A stretch of DNA of 64,000 bases from Hydrogenophaga sp. NFH-34 (GTDB lineage Bacteria; Pseudomonadota; Gammaproteobacteria; Burkholderiales; Burkholderiaceae_C): contig NZ_JACBGE010000015.1 in the NCBI RefSeq assembly GCF_021401345.1, forward strand, positions 62,001 to 126,000, given 5' to 3'. Made by a program: the position numbers and the translations under genes. The notes below the pieces were generated by a model. It saw nothing but the letters and a program-made list of their open reading frames with translations. It searched no databases and was not told the origin of the DNA. Below, one piece after another: positions 1 through 10,614 of the stretch. Numbering within the stretch: the first letter of the stretch is position 1; every line of letters begins with the position of its first letter.

Positions 1-434
1 TGATTCCGGGCGGCTCCTCTGCCCCGGTGCTGCCTGCGCACATCATCAACGAGTGCACCATGGACTACGACTCGATCTCCAAAGCGGGGTCGATGCTCGG
101 TTCGGGTGCCGTGATCGTGATGGACGACAGCCGCTGCATGGTCGAGTCGCTCAAGCGCCTGTCCTATTTCTACATGCACGAATCCTGCGGCCAGTGCACC
201 CCCTGCCGCGAGGGGACGGGTTGGCTCTGGCGTCTGGTCGACAAGATCCAGCGCGGGGAAGCCAAACCGGCCGACATGGATTTGCTGGACAACGTGGCCG
301 AGAACATCATGGGCCGCACCATCTGCGCGCTGGGCGACGCCGCTGCCATGCCGGTGCGCGCCATGCTCAAGCATTTCCGCCCCGAGTTCGCGGCCCTGAT
401 CAAGGCCGATGCAGCCGCCTCGCAGGCCGCCTGA
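1..434 (+). CDS. nuoF: NADH-quinone oxidoreductase subunit F, C-terminal part
   Basis: This is the 3' end of the complex I subunit that carries FMN and oxidises NADH; the gene is cut by the window edge and reads in frame from base 3. The visible residues start with a Pro-Gly-Gly-Ser-Ser loop. They include the CGQCTPC motif followed by REGTGW, which ligates the N3 [4Fe-4S] cluster, and the fourth cysteine ligand about 40 residues later in TICALGDAAAMP. The stop lies 23 bases before the nuoG start, within the nuo operon. Identity is clear from these motifs and from the gene order. The N-terminal NADH/FMN-binding part is outside the window. Confidence 0.96.
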   Translation, partial: IPGGSSAPVLPAHIINECTMDYDSISKAGSMLGSGAVIVMDDSRCMVESLKRLSYFYMHESCGQCTPCREGTGWLWRLVDKIQRGEAKPADMDLLDNVAENIMGRTICALGDAAAMPVRAMLKHFRPEFAALIKADAAASQAA

Positions 435-457
435 ACACGACGAGACGAGTAAAACAC

Positions 458-2605
458 ATGGTTGAAATCGAACTCGACGGCCAGAAGGTCGAAGTCCCGC
501 CAGGCAGCATGGTGATGCATGCCGCCGAGAAGGCCGGCACCTACATCCCGCATTTCTGCTACCACAAGAAGCTGTCCATCGCCGCCAACTGCCGCATGTG
601 CCTGGTGGATGTGGAGAAAGCGCCCAAGCCCATGCCCGCCTGCGCCACGCCGGTGACGATGGGCATGATCGTGCGCACCAAGTCCGACAAGGCCATCAAG
701 GCCCAGAAGTCGGTGATGGAGTTCCTGCTCATCAACCACCCGCTGGACTGCCCGATCTGCGACCAGGGTGGCGAGTGCCAACTGCAGGATCTGGCCGTGG
801 GCTACGGTGGTGGTGCTTCGCGCTACGCCGAGGAAAAGCGCGTGGTGTTCCACAAGAACGTGGGCCCGCTGATCTCCATGGAGGAGATGAGCCGCTGCAT
901 CCATTGCACCCGCTGCGTGCGCTTCGGTCAGGAAATTGCCGGCGCCATGGAATTGGGCATGTCTCACCGGGGTGAACATTCCGAGATCGAAACCTTCGTC
1001 GGCCAGACGGTGGACTCCGAGCTCTCGGGCAACATGATCGACATCTGCCCGGTCGGGGCGCTGACCAGCAAGCCTTTCCGTTACCACGCCCGCACCTGGG
1101 AGCTCTCGCGCCGCAAGAGTGTGAGCCCGCACGATTCGACCGGCGCCAACCTGATCGTTCAGGTGAAGAACCACCAGGTCATGCGCGTGGTGCCGCTGGA
1201 GAACGAGGCCGTCAACGAGTGCTGGATTGCTGATCGCGACCGCTTCTCGTACGAGGCGCTCAATGGGGAAGACCGTCTGACCCAGCCCATGATCAAGCAG
1301 GGCGGCGAATGGCAGTCCGTTGACTGGCAGACCGCGCTGGAATACGTGGCCAATGGCCTCAAGCAGGTCAAGTCGGAACATGGGGCCGGGGCCATTGGCG
1401 TGCTGGCCAGCCCGCACAGCACGGTGGAAGAGCTGGCCCTGGCGGGCGCATTGGTGCGTGGCCTGGGCAGCGAAAACATCGACAGCCGCCTGCGCCATGC
1501 CGATTTCGGCAATGCAGCGATCACCGGCGCCGCCCGCTGGCTGGGCACCGATATCGCAAGCCTGTCGACGCTGCAGCGCGTCCTGGTGGTGGGCGCCAAC
1601 CTGCGCAAGGACCATCCGCTGTTTGCTCAGCGCATTCGGCAGGCCGCCCGCAAGGGTGCCGAGGTGTCGGCTCTGGTGGCTGCACAGCCGGAGTGGGCGT
1701 TGCCGCTTGCGCACACCGTGCTCGCCGACAGCAGTGTGTGGGTGTCGGCACTGGCCGGGATCGCGGCGGCTGTGGCGGTCGAAGCGGGCGTGCAACCGCC
1801 GGTGGCCGGATCGGTGACCGATGAGGCCCGCGCCGTGGCCCGTTCGCTGCTCAGTGGTGAACACAAAGCCATTCTTCTGGGCAATGCCGCAGCGCATCAC
1901 GAAAAAGCCTCCAGCCTGCTGTCGCTGGCCAACTGGATCGGTGCGCAGACCGGTGCCACGGTGGGTTACCTCACCGAAGCCGCCAACACCGTGGGGGCGC
2001 AACTGGTGCGCGCCGTGCCGGGGCAGGGCGGCCTGAACGCCAGCCAGATGCTGGGTGGTGGGCTCAAGGCGGCCGTCTTGCTGAACACGGAACCCGCTGC
2101 CGACAGCGCGGCCGGTGAAGTGGGTCTGAAGTCGGCCGATCTGGTCGTGACCCTGAGCCCATTCAAGACCAACCTCGACATCAGCGACGTGCTGCTGCCG
2201 ATGGCTCCGTTTACCGAAACCTCTGGCTCTTTCGTCAATGCCGAAGGCCGGCTACAGAGCTTCCAGGCGGTGGTTCGCCCTCTGGCCGAGACCCGCCCCG
2301 GCTGGAAGGTCTTGCGCGTACTGGGCAATCTGCTCGGCCTGGCGGGCTTTGATGCCGACTCTTCGCAGGCGGTGCTTGCTGCCGCGCTGCCTGGCGTGAC
2401 CGCCGGTGCCTTTGTCGATGCGGCCCGTCTGTCCAACGCCGATGCCGGCGTGGGGCCGGCAGCAGCCGACCAAAGCCCGGCTGGCGCCGCCCCCTGTGTG
2501 GCCTCGATTTACCAGCTCGATGCGCTGGTGCGCCGTGCGCCCTCGCTGCAACTCACGAGCGATGCGCGCGCAGCCCGTGCGGCCGCGCAAGGAGTCCAAG
2601 CATGA
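458..2605 (+). CDS. nuoG: NADH-quinone oxidoreductase subunit G
   Basis: Large iron-sulfur subunit of the peripheral arm of complex I (715 residues), passing electrons from NuoF/NuoE towards NuoI. The ATG at 458 gives the expected N-terminus starting with a ferredoxin fold; the open frame extends further upstream but that part is not coding. Cys34, Cys45, Cys48 and Cys62 fit the [2Fe-2S] N1b site. His94, Cys98, Cys101 and Cys107 fit N5. Cys147, Cys150, Cys153 and Cys197 fit N4. The extra CxxCxxxC that binds cluster N7 in Escherichia coli is absent after residue 215, as in mitochondrial-type subunits. The C-terminal half is the molybdopterin-oxidoreductase-like domain. The stop overlaps the nuoH start (ATGA). 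Confidence 0.97.
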   Translation: MVEIELDGQKVEVPPGSMVMHAAEKAGTYIPHFCYHKKLSIAANCRMCLVDVEKAPKPMPACATPVTMGMIVRTKSDKAIKAQKSVMEFLLINHPLDCPICDQGGECQLQDLAVGYGGGASRYAEEKRVVFHKNVGPLISMEEMSRCIHCTRCVRFGQEIAGAMELGMSHRGEHSEIETFVGQTVDSELSGNMIDICPVGALTSKPFRYHARTWELSRRKSVSPHDSTGANLIVQVKNHQVMRVVPLENEAVNECWIADRDRFSYEALNGEDRLTQPMIKQGGEWQSVDWQTALEYVANGLKQVKSEHGAGAIGVLASPHSTVEELALAGALVRGLGSENIDSRLRHADFGNAAITGAARWLGTDIASLSTLQRVLVVGANLRKDHPLFAQRIRQAARKGAEVSALVAAQPEWALPLAHTVLADSSVWVSALAGIAAAVAVEAGVQPPVAGSVTDEARAVARSLLSGEHKAILLGNAAAHHEKASSLLSLANWIGAQTGATVGYLTEAANTVGAQLVRAVPGQGGLNASQMLGGGLKAAVLLNTEPAADSAAGEVGLKSADLVVTLSPFKTNLDISDVLLPMAPFTETSGSFVNAEGRLQSFQAVVRPLAETRPGWKVLRVLGNLLGLAGFDADSSQAVLAAALPGVTAGAFVDAARLSNADAGVGPAAADQSPAGAAPCVASIYQLDALVRRAPSLQLTSDARAARAAAQGVQA

Positions 2606-3678
2606 TCGATGCGATGTACAACGGAGGCCTTGGCCTGATCGACGCCTCCTGGTGGACCGCAGCCGCTTGGCCGGTCATCTGGGGCCTGATCAAGATCGTG
2701 GCCGTGCTGCTGCCTCTGCTGGGGGCGGTGGCTTACCTCACGCTCTGGGAGCGCAAGCTCCTGGGCTTCATGCAGGTGCGCCATGGTCCCAACCGCGTCG
2801 GCCCGTTGGGTTTGCTGCAACCGATCGCCGATGCGCTCAAGCTGCTCACGAAGGAGCTGATCCGTCCCTCGGCAGCAGCCAATGGTCTGTTCCGTCTCGG
2901 CCCGGTCATGGCCATCATGCCGGCGCTGGCTGCCTGGGTGGCTGTGCCGTTCGGCCCCGAGGCCGTGATTGCCAACATCAACGCCGGTATTCTGGTCATC
3001 CTGGCCATCACCTCCATCGAGGTGTACGGCGTGATCATCGCCGGCTGGGCCTCCAACTCCAAGTACGCTTTTCTGGGGGCGCTGCGTGCATCGGCCCAGA
3101 TGGTGAGTTACGAAATCGCCATCGGTTTCTGCTTCCTGGTCGTCGTGATGACCGCTGGCAGCCTACAACTGGGCGAGATCGTGGCGTCGCAGTCCCGGGG
3201 TATGGGCGCCAACATGGGGCTGGGTTTCCTGTCGTGGAACTGGCTGCCGCTGTTGCCCATCTTCATCGTCTACCTGATCTCCGGCGTGGCCGAAACCAAC
3301 CGCCACCCGTTCGACGTGGTGGAAGGCGAAGCCGAAATCGTGGCCGGCCACATGGTCGAGTACTCGGGCATGGGCTTTGCCATCTTCTTCCTGGCCGAAT
3401 ACGCGAGCATGTGGCTGGTGTCCATTCTGGCCGTGCTGATGTTCCTGGGCGGTTGGCTCTCGCCCGTGGCGGCACTGGACTTCGTCCCAGGCTGGATCTG
3501 GCTGGCTGCCAAGACCTTCTTCGTGGTGTCGTGCTTCATCTGGATCCGCGCCACCTTCCCGCGCTTCCGCTATGACCAGATCATGCGTCTGGGCTGGAAG
3601 ATCTTCATTCCCGTCACGCTCATCTGGCTGCTGCTCGTCGGTGGCCTGATGCAGACATCGTGGAACCTCTGGAAATAA
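2602..3678 (+). CDS. nuoH: NADH-quinone oxidoreductase subunit H
   Basis: Inner-membrane subunit of complex I (358 residues) that forms much of the quinone-binding chamber where the peripheral and membrane arms meet. The sequence is strongly hydrophobic with about eight membrane spans. It carries the family signatures [19 protein letters not shown] and [20 protein letters not shown], acidic loops implicated in quinone binding and proton coupling. The start overlaps the nuoG stop by four bases (ATGA), which indicates translational coupling. nuoI follows after 15 bases. Confidence 0.98.
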   Translation: MIDAMYNGGLGLIDASWWTAAAWPVIWGLIKIVAVLLPLLGAVAYLTLWERKLLGFMQVRHGPNRVGPLGLLQPIADALKLLTKELIRPSAAANGLFRLGPVMAIMPALAAWVAVPFGPEAVIANINAGILVILAITSIEVYGVIIAGWASNSKYAFLGALRASAQMVSYEIAIGFCFLVVVMTAGSLQLGEIVASQSRGMGANMGLGFLSWNWLPLLPIFIVYLISGVAETNRHPFDVVEGEAEIVAGHMVEYSGMGFAIFFLAEYASMWLVSILAVLMFLGGWLSPVAALDFVPGWIWLAAKTFFVVSCFIWIRATFPRFRYDQIMRLGWKIFIPVTLIWLLLVGGLMQTSWNLWK

Positions 3679-3693
3679 GCCGGGCGAACGACC

Positions 3694-4203
3694 ATGTCCA
3701 CCACCGCTGTCGCTCCCTTTTCTCTGCGCGATTTTTTGAAGAGCTTCATGCTCGTGGAACTCGTCAAGGGCATGGCCCTGACGGGCCGCTACGCCTTGCG
3801 CCGCAAAGTCACGGTGCAGTTCCCTGAAGAAAAAACGCCGCTGTCTCCGCGTTTCCGTGGCCTGCACGCCCAGCGCCGCTATGAAAACGGCGAGGAACGT
3901 TGCATCGCCTGCAAGCTGTGCGAAGCCGTCTGCCCTGCCGTCGCCATCACCATCGAGGCCGGTGAGCGCGAAGACGGCACCCGTCGTACCACCCGCTACG
4001 ACATCGATCTGACCAAGTGCATCTTCTGCGGTTTCTGCGAAGAAGCCTGCCCGGTCGACGCCATCGTGGAGACGCAGATCTTCGAATACCACGGTGAAAA
4101 GCGCGGCGATCTGTACTTCACCAAGGACATGCTGCTGGCCGTGGGCGACCGGTACGAGCCCGAGATTGCTGCGGCCAAGGCAGCGGACGCCAAGTACCGC
4201 TGA
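3694..4203 (+). CDS. nuoI: NADH-quinone oxidoreductase subunit I
   Basis: Ferredoxin-like subunit of complex I (169 residues) that carries clusters N6a and N6b and delivers electrons to NuoB and quinone. Two classical CxxCxxCxxxCP motifs are visible, Cys70-Cys73-Cys76-Cys80 ([12 protein letters not shown]) and Cys109-Cys112-Cys115-Cys119 ([12 protein letters not shown]). A short N-terminal amphipathic stretch before residue 50 is typical of the membrane-associated end. The gene lies between nuoH and nuoJ with short spacers, as expected in the operon. Confidence 0.98.
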   Translation: MSTTAVAPFSLRDFLKSFMLVELVKGMALTGRYALRRKVTVQFPEEKTPLSPRFRGLHAQRRYENGEERCIACKLCEAVCPAVAITIEAGEREDGTRRTTRYDIDLTKCIFCGFCEEACPVDAIVETQIFEYHGEKRGDLYFTKDMLLAVGDRYEPEIAAAKAADAKYR

Positions 4204-4219
4204 GCCGAAAGACGACAAC

Positions 4220-4867
4220 ATGGATTACCAGACCGGCTTTTTCTACCTGTTCACGGCGGTGCTGCTGTTTGCTGCCTTCCGTGTCGTGACCTCGCGCAAC
4301 CCCGTGCACGCCGTGCTCTACCTGATGCTGGCGTTTTCGCAGGCCTCGGGCCTGTGGCTTCTGCTCAAGGCCGAATTTCTCGGCCTGACGCTGGTGCTGG
4401 TGTACCTGGGGGCGGTGATGGTGCTGTTCCTCTTCGTGGTAATGATGCTGGACATCCGCCTGGAAGGGGATCGCTGGAGCTTCTGGCAGCACTTCCCGCT
4501 GGCGGCGGTATTGGGTGGCCTGGTGGCCGCCGAGGTCATCGCTGTCCAGTGGGTGGGGTTTCCCGAACTGGCCACGCCGGCTGTTGCGGCGGCTGAGGTC
4601 TCCAACACCAAGGCACTGGGCCTCCTGCTCTACACCGAATACCTGTATCCGATCCAGGTGGCGGCCGTGATCCTGCTGGTGGCCATGGTGGCGGCGATTG
4701 CGCTGACGCTGCGCCACCGCAAGGACAGCAAATTCATCAATGCGGGTAACCAGGTGCGCGTGCGCGCGGCCGATCGCCTGGTGGTGGTCCCGGTGGCCAC
4801 CACGCGCAAGGCCGAGGCCGCACCTGCGGCAGACGCGGCGACCCCGGAGGAGGGCCAGAAGGCATGA
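4220..4867 (+). CDS. nuoJ: NADH-quinone oxidoreductase subunit J
   Basis: Membrane subunit of complex I (215 residues) with five predicted spans; it helps link the quinone site to the antiporter-like subunits. The ATG at 4220 gives an N-terminus [11 protein letters not shown] that enters the first span directly. The open frame extends upstream into nuoI but without coding character. The C-terminal tail after about residue 170 is charged and Ala-rich and probably lies outside the membrane. The stop overlaps the nuoK start (ATGA). Confidence 0.96.
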   Translation: MDYQTGFFYLFTAVLLFAAFRVVTSRNPVHAVLYLMLAFSQASGLWLLLKAEFLGLTLVLVYLGAVMVLFLFVVMMLDIRLEGDRWSFWQHFPLAAVLGGLVAAEVIAVQWVGFPELATPAVAAAEVSNTKALGLLLYTEYLYPIQVAAVILLVAMVAAIALTLRHRKDSKFINAGNQVRVRAADRLVVVPVATTRKAEAAPAADAATPEEGQKA

Positions 4868-5172
4868 GTCTCACACTCGGACATTTCCTTGCCGTCGGTG
4901 CGATCCTTTTCGCGCTGTCGGTTGTCGGCATCTTTCTGAACCGGAAGAACCTCATCGTGCTGCTGATGGCCATCGAGCTGATGCTGCTGGCCGTGAACAT
5001 GAACTTTGTGGCGTTCTCCCATTTCCTGGGCGACATGCATGGTCAGGTGTTCGTGTTCTTCATCCTGACCGTGGCGGCCGCCGAGTCGGCGATCGGTCTG
5101 GCCATCCTGGTGCTGCTGTTCCGCAACCGCTCGTCGATCAGCGTCGAGGAACTCAACGCGCTCAAGGGTTAA
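4864..5172 (+). CDS. nuoK: NADH-quinone oxidoreductase subunit K
   Basis: Small three-span membrane subunit of complex I (102 residues), homologous to the MrpC antiporter subunit and part of the proton path. Two conserved membrane glutamates are visible, in [13 protein letters not shown] and in [13 protein letters not shown]. Its length matches the family, about 100 residues. It is translationally coupled to nuoJ by a four-base overlap, and nuoL begins 24 bases after its stop. Confidence 0.97.
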   Translation: MSLTLGHFLAVGAILFALSVVGIFLNRKNLIVLLMAIELMLLAVNMNFVAFSHFLGDMHGQVFVFFILTVAAAESAIGLAILVLLFRNRSSISVEELNALKG

Positions 5173-5196
5173 GCCCGCAAAAGAACAGGCAAACAG

Positions 5197-7230
5197 ATGA
5201 GCACAACCCTTTCTGCAACGACGCTGCTGGCCGTACCGCTTGCGCCCCTGGTGGGCTCGGCGCTGGCCGGCATTCTGGGCACGGCTTTTGGCGGCAACGT
5301 GATGGGCCGTCGCGCTTCCCACACTTTCACGATCCTGGGCGTGCTGATCGCCTTCATCCTCTCGGCGATCACCCTCAAAGATGTGATCGCCGGGGCCCGC
5401 TTCAACGACACGATCTACGAATGGATGCAGATCGGTGGCCTGAAGATGGAAATCGGCTTCATGGTCGATGGCCTGACCGCCATGATGATGTGCGTGGTGA
5501 CCTTCGTGTCGCTGATGGTGCACATCTACACCATCGGCTACATGGAAGAGGATGCCGGCTACAACCGTTTCTTCGCCTACATCTCGCTGTTCACCTTCTC
5601 CATGCTCATGCTGGTCATGAGCAACAACCTGCTCCAGCTGTTCTTCGGCTGGGAAGCCGTGGGCCTGGTGTCGTACCTGCTGATCGGTTTCTGGTTCAAC
5701 AAGCCCACAGCCATCTTCGCCAACATGAAGGCCTTCCTGGTCAACCGGGTGGGTGACTTCGGCTTCATCCTGGGCATCGGTCTGATCGTGGCCTACACGG
5801 GCACGATGAACTACACCGAGATCTTCGCCAAGGCTGGCGAGCTGGGTGTCATCGAGTTCCCCTGGTACGTGTTCGGCCAGGAGCCGCTGCTGGTGACCGT
5901 CATCTGCATCTGCCTGTTCATTGGGGCGATGGGCAAGTCGGCCCAGTTTCCCTTGCATGTGTGGCTGCCTGACTCGATGGAAGGCCCCACCCCGATTTCC
6001 GCGCTGATCCATGCCGCCACGATGGTGACTGCCGGCATCTTCATGGTCAGCCGCATGTCGCCCCTGTTCGAGTTGTCGGACGCTGCGCTGAACTTCATCC
6101 TGATCATCGGTGCCATCACGGCCCTGTTCATGGGCTTCCTCGGCATCATCCAGAACGACATCAAGCGGGTGGTCGCCTACTCGACGCTGTCGCAATTGGG
6201 CTACATGACCGTCGCGCTGGGCGCTTCCGCCTATTCGGTGGCCGTGTTCCACCTGATGACGCACGCCTTCTTCAAGGCGCTGCTGTTCCTGGCCGCCGGC
6301 TCGGTCATCATCGGCATGCACCACAACCAGGACATCCGCTGGATGGGCAACGTGCGCAAGTACATGCCCATCACCTGGATCACGTCTCTTCTGGGTACGC
6401 TGGCCCTCATTGGCACGCCTTTCTTCTCGGGTTTCTATTCCAAGGACTCGATCATCGAGGCGGTGCACTTCAGCAACCTGCCCGCCGCCGGTTTCGCCCA
6501 TTTCGCGGTGTTGGCGGGTGTGTTCGTCACCTCGTTCTACTCGTTCCGCCTGTACTTCCTGGTTTTCCACGGCAAGGAACGCTACGACCAGAACCCGGAT
6601 GTGCACCACGACGATCATCACGATGACCACGGCCACCATGGCGACGGCAAGCCGCACGAATCACCCTGGGTCGTGACAGTGCCGCTGTTGCTGCTGGCGA
6701 TTCCGTCGGTGGTCATCGGCTACCTGACGATCTCGCCGCTGGTGTTCGGTGACTTCCTGGCCGATGCCATCACGGTCAACAACGCGGCCCACCCGGCCAT
6801 GGCGGAGTTCGCCTCGGTCTTCCACGGTCCGCTGAAGATGGCCCTGCACGCCGTGTCGACGCCCCCGTTGTACTTGGCTCTCGCGGGCGCCGTGTCCGCC
6901 TGGTACATGTACATGGTCAACCCGGCCGTTCCGGCGGCCATCGCCCGCGCGCTCAAGCCGCTGGTGACGATTCTCGAGAACAAGTACTACCTCGACTGGT
7001 TCAACGAAAACGTGCTGGCCCGTGGCGCACGGCTGATCGGTATGGGCCTCTGGAAGGGCGGTGATCGTGGCGTCATCGAAGGTGGCGTCGTCAACGCCAG
7101 CTGGAAGCTTGTGGGTGCGATGTCTGCCATCGTGCGGCATCTGCAGTCGGGCTATCTGTACCACTACGCGCTGTTGATGATCGTGGGCGTCATGCTGTTC
7201 ATGACCTGGTTCGTGTGGCTCGCCAAATAA
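5197..7230 (+). CDS. nuoL: NADH-quinone oxidoreductase subunit L
   Basis: Distal antiporter-like proton-pumping subunit of complex I (677 residues), with many membrane spans and the long lateral helix near the C-terminus. Family motifs include NRVGDFGF, GKSAQFPLHVWLPDSMEGPTP and ALIHAATMVTAG, with the conserved lysines and glutamate of the proton channel. Between about residues 468 and 488 there is a hydrophilic loop made almost only of His, Asp and Gly, before the run HESPWVV. Such a His-rich loop occurs in some betaproteobacterial homologues and its role is unknown to me. Confidence 0.98.
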   Translation: MSTTLSATTLLAVPLAPLVGSALAGILGTAFGGNVMGRRASHTFTILGVLIAFILSAITLKDVIAGARFNDTIYEWMQIGGLKMEIGFMVDGLTAMMMCVVTFVSLMVHIYTIGYMEEDAGYNRFFAYISLFTFSMLMLVMSNNLLQLFFGWEAVGLVSYLLIGFWFNKPTAIFANMKAFLVNRVGDFGFILGIGLIVAYTGTMNYTEIFAKAGELGVIEFPWYVFGQEPLLVTVICICLFIGAMGKSAQFPLHVWLPDSMEGPTPISALIHAATMVTAGIFMVSRMSPLFELSDAALNFILIIGAITALFMGFLGIIQNDIKRVVAYSTLSQLGYMTVALGASAYSVAVFHLMTHAFFKALLFLAAGSVIIGMHHNQDIRWMGNVRKYMPITWITSLLGTLALIGTPFFSGFYSKDSIIEAVHFSNLPAAGFAHFAVLAGVFVTSFYSFRLYFLVFHGKERYDQNPDVHHDDHHDDHGHHGDGKPHESPWVVTVPLLLLAIPSVVIGYLTISPLVFGDFLADAITVNNAAHPAMAEFASVFHGPLKMALHAVSTPPLYLALAGAVSAWYMYMVNPAVPAAIARALKPLVTILENKYYLDWFNENVLARGARLIGMGLWKGGDRGVIEGGVVNASWKLVGAMSAIVRHLQSGYLYHYALLMIVGVMLFMTWFVWLAK

Positions 7231-7243
7231 GGAGAAGAACAAC

Positions 7244-8719
7244 ATGGGTTTGCTGAGCCTTGCGATCTGGGTGCCGATCTTTTTCGGCACCGCGCTGCTC
7301 GCCTTCGGGCGCGACGAGCACGCCGGCGCCGTGCGCTGGATGGCGCTGATTGGTGCTCTGGCCGGTCTGGCGGTGACGTGGCCGGTGTACGCCGGTTTCG
7401 AGACCGGTTCGGCCGCGATGCAACTGGTCGAGAAAAGCCTCTGGATCGAGCGTTTCAATGTGCACTACCACCTGGGTGTGGACGGCATCTCGCTGTGGCT
7501 CGTACCGCTGACCGCCTTCATCACCGTGATCGTGGTGCTGGCCGGCTGGGAGGTGATCACCGAGCGCGTCAACCAGTACATGGGCGCGTTCCTGATCCTC
7601 TCCGGCCTGATGATCGGCGTGTTCACCTCGCTGGACGCCATGCTGTTCTACGTCTTCTTCGAGGCGACGCTGATCCCGATGTACCTCATCATCGGGATCT
7701 GGGGTGGTCCGAACAAGATCTACGCCGCGTTCAAGTTCTTCCTCTACACGCTGATGGGCTCGCTGCTCATGCTGGTGGCGCTGGTCTATCTGTACAACCT
7801 CTCGGGTGGCAGTTTCGACCTGGCGACCTGGCACCAGCTCAAGATCGGTGCGCATGCCCAGACCCTGCTGTTCTTCGCCTTTTTCGCTGCGTTTGCGGTG
7901 AAGGTGCCGATGTGGCCCGTCCACACCTGGCTGCCCGATGTGCACGTCGAAGCGCCCACCGGTGGATCGGCCGTGCTGGCGGCCATCATGCTGAAGCTGG
8001 GTGCCTACGGTTTTCTGCGTTTCTCGCTGCCCATCGCACCCGATGCGTCGCACGAATGGGCATGGCTGATGATTGCGCTGTCGCTCATCGCCGTGATCTA
8101 CGTTGGCCTGGTGGCGATGGTCCAGCAGGACATGAAGAAACTGGTGGCGTATTCGTCCGTCGCCCACATGGGGTTTGTGACCCTGGGCTTCTTCGTCTTC
8201 AACGACCTGGGTGTTTCCGGCGCCATCGTGCAGATGATCTCGCACGGCTTCGTGTCGGCGGCCATGTTCCTGGCCATCGGTGTGCTGTATGACCGGGTGC
8301 ATTCGCGCGAGATCGCGGCCTATGGTGGTGTCGTCAACACCATGCCCCGTTTCGCGGCGTTTGCCCTGCTGTTCACCATGGCCAACGCCGGTCTTCCGGG
8401 TACCGCGGGTTTCGTCGGTGAGTGGATGGTGATCATTGCCGCGGTCAAGGCCAATTTCTGGGTCGGCATGCTGGCCGCCACGGCCCTGATCTTTGGCGCC
8501 GCCTATTCGCTGTGGATGTTCAAGCGCGTCTATCTGGGCGCACCGGGCAATGATGATGTGAAGGCGCTGACCGATATCAACAAGCGGGAATTCCTGGTGA
8601 TGGCGCTGCTGGCCTTCATGGTGCTGTACATGGGTGTCTATCCGAAGCCCTTTACCGACGTCATGGACGCTTCGGTGGCCGAGCTGCTGCGCCACGTGGC
8701 CATCTCCAAACTCCCCTGA
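7244..8719 (+). CDS. nuoM: NADH-quinone oxidoreductase subunit M
   Basis: Antiporter-like proton-pumping membrane subunit of complex I (491 residues). The sequence is hydrophobic throughout. It has the family motifs FFEATLIPMYLIIGIWGG near residue 145 and KVPMWPVHTWLPDVHVEAPT near residue 225, with the conserved channel glutamate and lysine. A Shine-Dalgarno-like AAGGAGAAG precedes the ATG. It lies 13 bases after nuoL and 33 bases before nuoN. Confidence 0.98.
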   Translation: MGLLSLAIWVPIFFGTALLAFGRDEHAGAVRWMALIGALAGLAVTWPVYAGFETGSAAMQLVEKSLWIERFNVHYHLGVDGISLWLVPLTAFITVIVVLAGWEVITERVNQYMGAFLILSGLMIGVFTSLDAMLFYVFFEATLIPMYLIIGIWGGPNKIYAAFKFFLYTLMGSLLMLVALVYLYNLSGGSFDLATWHQLKIGAHAQTLLFFAFFAAFAVKVPMWPVHTWLPDVHVEAPTGGSAVLAAIMLKLGAYGFLRFSLPIAPDASHEWAWLMIALSLIAVIYVGLVAMVQQDMKKLVAYSSVAHMGFVTLGFFVFNDLGVSGAIVQMISHGFVSAAMFLAIGVLYDRVHSREIAAYGGVVNTMPRFAAFALLFTMANAGLPGTAGFVGEWMVIIAAVKANFWVGMLAATALIFGAAYSLWMFKRVYLGAPGNDDVKALTDINKREFLVMALLAFMVLYMGVYPKPFTDVMDASVAELLRHVAISKLP

Positions 8720-8752
8720 GGCACGACCGAGCGAAACACGAGAGACGTTCAC

Positions 8753-10249
8753 ATGATTGACAACCTCAGCTGGGTCACGGCATACCCTGAAATCCTCCTG
8801 CTGGTGATGGCCTGCGTGATTGCGTTGGTGGATCTGGCGGTCAAGACACCGCTGCGCGGTGCCACCTACGTGCTGACCCTGGCCACCCTGGCCGTGGTCG
8901 CCTACCTTCAGGGAAGCTACGCGGCCACCGGCCAAACCCTCCACGGCTTCGGCGGCATGATCGTCAGCGACCCCATGGGCAACTGGCTCAAGTGCTTTGC
9001 CAGCATCGCGGTGTTCGTCACCCTGGTGTATGGGCGCGGTTATGCGGGGGCCCGCGACATGATGCGTGGCGGTGAACTGTTCACGCTGTCGCTGCTGGCC
9101 TTGCTGGGCATGTTCGTGATGATCTCGGGTCACAACTTCCTGATCATCTACCTGGGTTTGGAACTGCTGACCCTGGCCAGCTATGCGCTGGTGGCCCTGC
9201 GCCGTGATGACCTCAACGCGACCGAGGCCGCGATGAAGTACTTTGTGCTGGGTGCACTGGCCAGTGGCTTCCTGCTCTATGGCCTGTCTCTGGTGTATGG
9301 CGCCACGGGATCGCTCAACGTGACCGAGGTCATGCAAGCCATCGCTGGCGGTGAGGGTTCGCTCAAGGGTTCGGCCCAGGTGCTGGTGCTCGGGCTGGTG
9401 TTCGTGGTGGCGGGTCTTGCCTTCAAGCTCGGCGTCGTGCCTTTCCACATGTGGGTGCCTGACGTCTACCACGGTGCCCCCACGGCAGTGACACTGCTCA
9501 TCGGTGGTGCACCCAAGCTGGCCGCCTTTGCCATCGTCGTGCGACTGCTGGCCGAAGGTCTGCAGCCGCTGGCGGTTGACTGGCAGCAGATGCTGGCCGT
9601 CTTGGCCGTGCTGTCGCTGTTGGTGGGCAACCTGACCGCCATCGCACAGAGCAACCTCAAGCGCATGCTGGCGTTTTCCACCATCGCGCAGATGGGCTTC
9701 CTGCTGCTGGCGCTGGTGGCGGGCGTTGTGGGCGACGACAAGAGCAATCTGGCCAACGCCTATGGCTCGGCCATGTTCTACGTCGTGTCCTATGTGCTGA
9801 CCACGCTGGGCACCTTTGGGGTCATTCTGCTGCTCTCGCGCCAGGGGTTCGAGTCCGAAGAGGTCCAGGACCTGGCTGGCCTGAACCAGCGCAGCCCGCT
9901 GTACGCGGGCATCATGGCGATCTTCATGTTTTCGCTCGCCGGTGTGCCGCCTTTGGTCGGCTTCTACGCCAAGCTGTCGGTGCTGCAGGCGCTGCTCGCC
10001 CATGGCGGTTCGTTCTATATCGGTCTGGCCGTGTTCGCCGTCATCATGTCGCTGATCGGCGCCTTCTACTACCTGCGTGTGGTGAAGGTGATGTACTTCG
10101 ACGCACCGGTGCAGACCGCGCCGATCGAAGCCCCTGTCGAGGTGCGCTCGCTCCTGTCGCTCAACGGGGCGCTCGTGCTGGTGCTGGGTTTGTTGCCTGG
10201 CGGCCTCATGGCGCTGTGTGCCCAGGCGGTGGCTCAGCTGTTTGCCTGA
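8753..10249 (+). CDS. nuoN: NADH-quinone oxidoreductase subunit N
   Basis: Third antiporter-like proton-pumping subunit of complex I (498 residues) and last of the recognised nuo genes here. Motifs include [17 protein letters not shown], where the glutamate is the channel residue, [20 protein letters not shown], and [15 protein letters not shown]. The family architecture of fourteen membrane helices is consistent with the hydrophobicity. It is followed in the same direction by a DUF2818 gene. Confidence 0.98.
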   Translation: MIDNLSWVTAYPEILLLVMACVIALVDLAVKTPLRGATYVLTLATLAVVAYLQGSYAATGQTLHGFGGMIVSDPMGNWLKCFASIAVFVTLVYGRGYAGARDMMRGGELFTLSLLALLGMFVMISGHNFLIIYLGLELLTLASYALVALRRDDLNATEAAMKYFVLGALASGFLLYGLSLVYGATGSLNVTEVMQAIAGGEGSLKGSAQVLVLGLVFVVAGLAFKLGVVPFHMWVPDVYHGAPTAVTLLIGGAPKLAAFAIVVRLLAEGLQPLAVDWQQMLAVLAVLSLLVGNLTAIAQSNLKRMLAFSTIAQMGFLLLALVAGVVGDDKSNLANAYGSAMFYVVSYVLTTLGTFGVILLLSRQGFESEEVQDLAGLNQRSPLYAGIMAIFMFSLAGVPPLVGFYAKLSVLQALLAHGGSFYIGLAVFAVIMSLIGAFYYLRVVKVMYFDAPVQTAPIEAPVEVRSLLSLNGALVLVLGLLPGGLMALCAQAVAQLFA

Positions 10250-10299
10250 GGCCGGTGGCGGCGGTGTGAACCTGTCGCCACCATCGCGATCCCATCCGC

Positions 10300-10611
10300 A
10301 TGTCGCATTCTTTCTCCGTCTGGCTTGTCCTGCTCGTGGCCTTGGCCGGTGCCAATCTGCCTTTTGTGAACAACCGATGGCTGGCGCTGTGGCCGCGCGG
10401 TGCGTCCGCTGCACCCAAGAGTCTGGGGGTGCGTCTGGCTGAACTGCTGGTGATGTATTTCGTCGTGGGCGGCATTGGTCTGGCGCTGGAGCAGTCGGCG
10501 GGCCAGATCTATCCCCAGGGCTGGGAGTTCTATGCCACCACCGCAGCGCTGTTCCTGACCCTGGCGTTTCCGGGCTTCGTGTGGCGCTATCTGTTCAAGC
10601 GCCGGAACTGA
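10300..10611 (+). CDS. DUF2818 family membrane protein
   Basis: A small inner-membrane protein of 103 residues with about three hydrophobic segments (roughly residues 5-25, 43-62 and 72-92). It lies directly downstream of nuoN and in the same direction. Members of DUF2818 are characteristically found at this position in betaproteobacterial nuo operons, which suggests a role linked to complex I, but no function is established. The following Nudix gene starts three bases after its stop, so the genes are probably co-transcribed. Confidence 0.85.
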   Translation: MSHSFSVWLVLLVALAGANLPFVNNRWLALWPRGASAAPKSLGVRLAELLVMYFVVGGIGLALEQSAGQIYPQGWEFYATTAALFLTLAFPGFVWRYLFKRRN

Positions 10612-10614
10612 GCC

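Noticed and set aside
4630-6657. Minus-strand open frame of 675 codons opposite nuoK and nuoL
   Set aside because: Same type of antisense composition (His/Glu/Asp runs), opposite certain complex I genes, no start context or motif.
7199-10414. Minus-strand open frame of 1071 codons opposite nuoM and nuoN
   Set aside because: It is the antisense shadow of GC-rich codons: very rich in His, Arg, Gln and Asp, with no family motif, and fully opposite two certain nuo genes.
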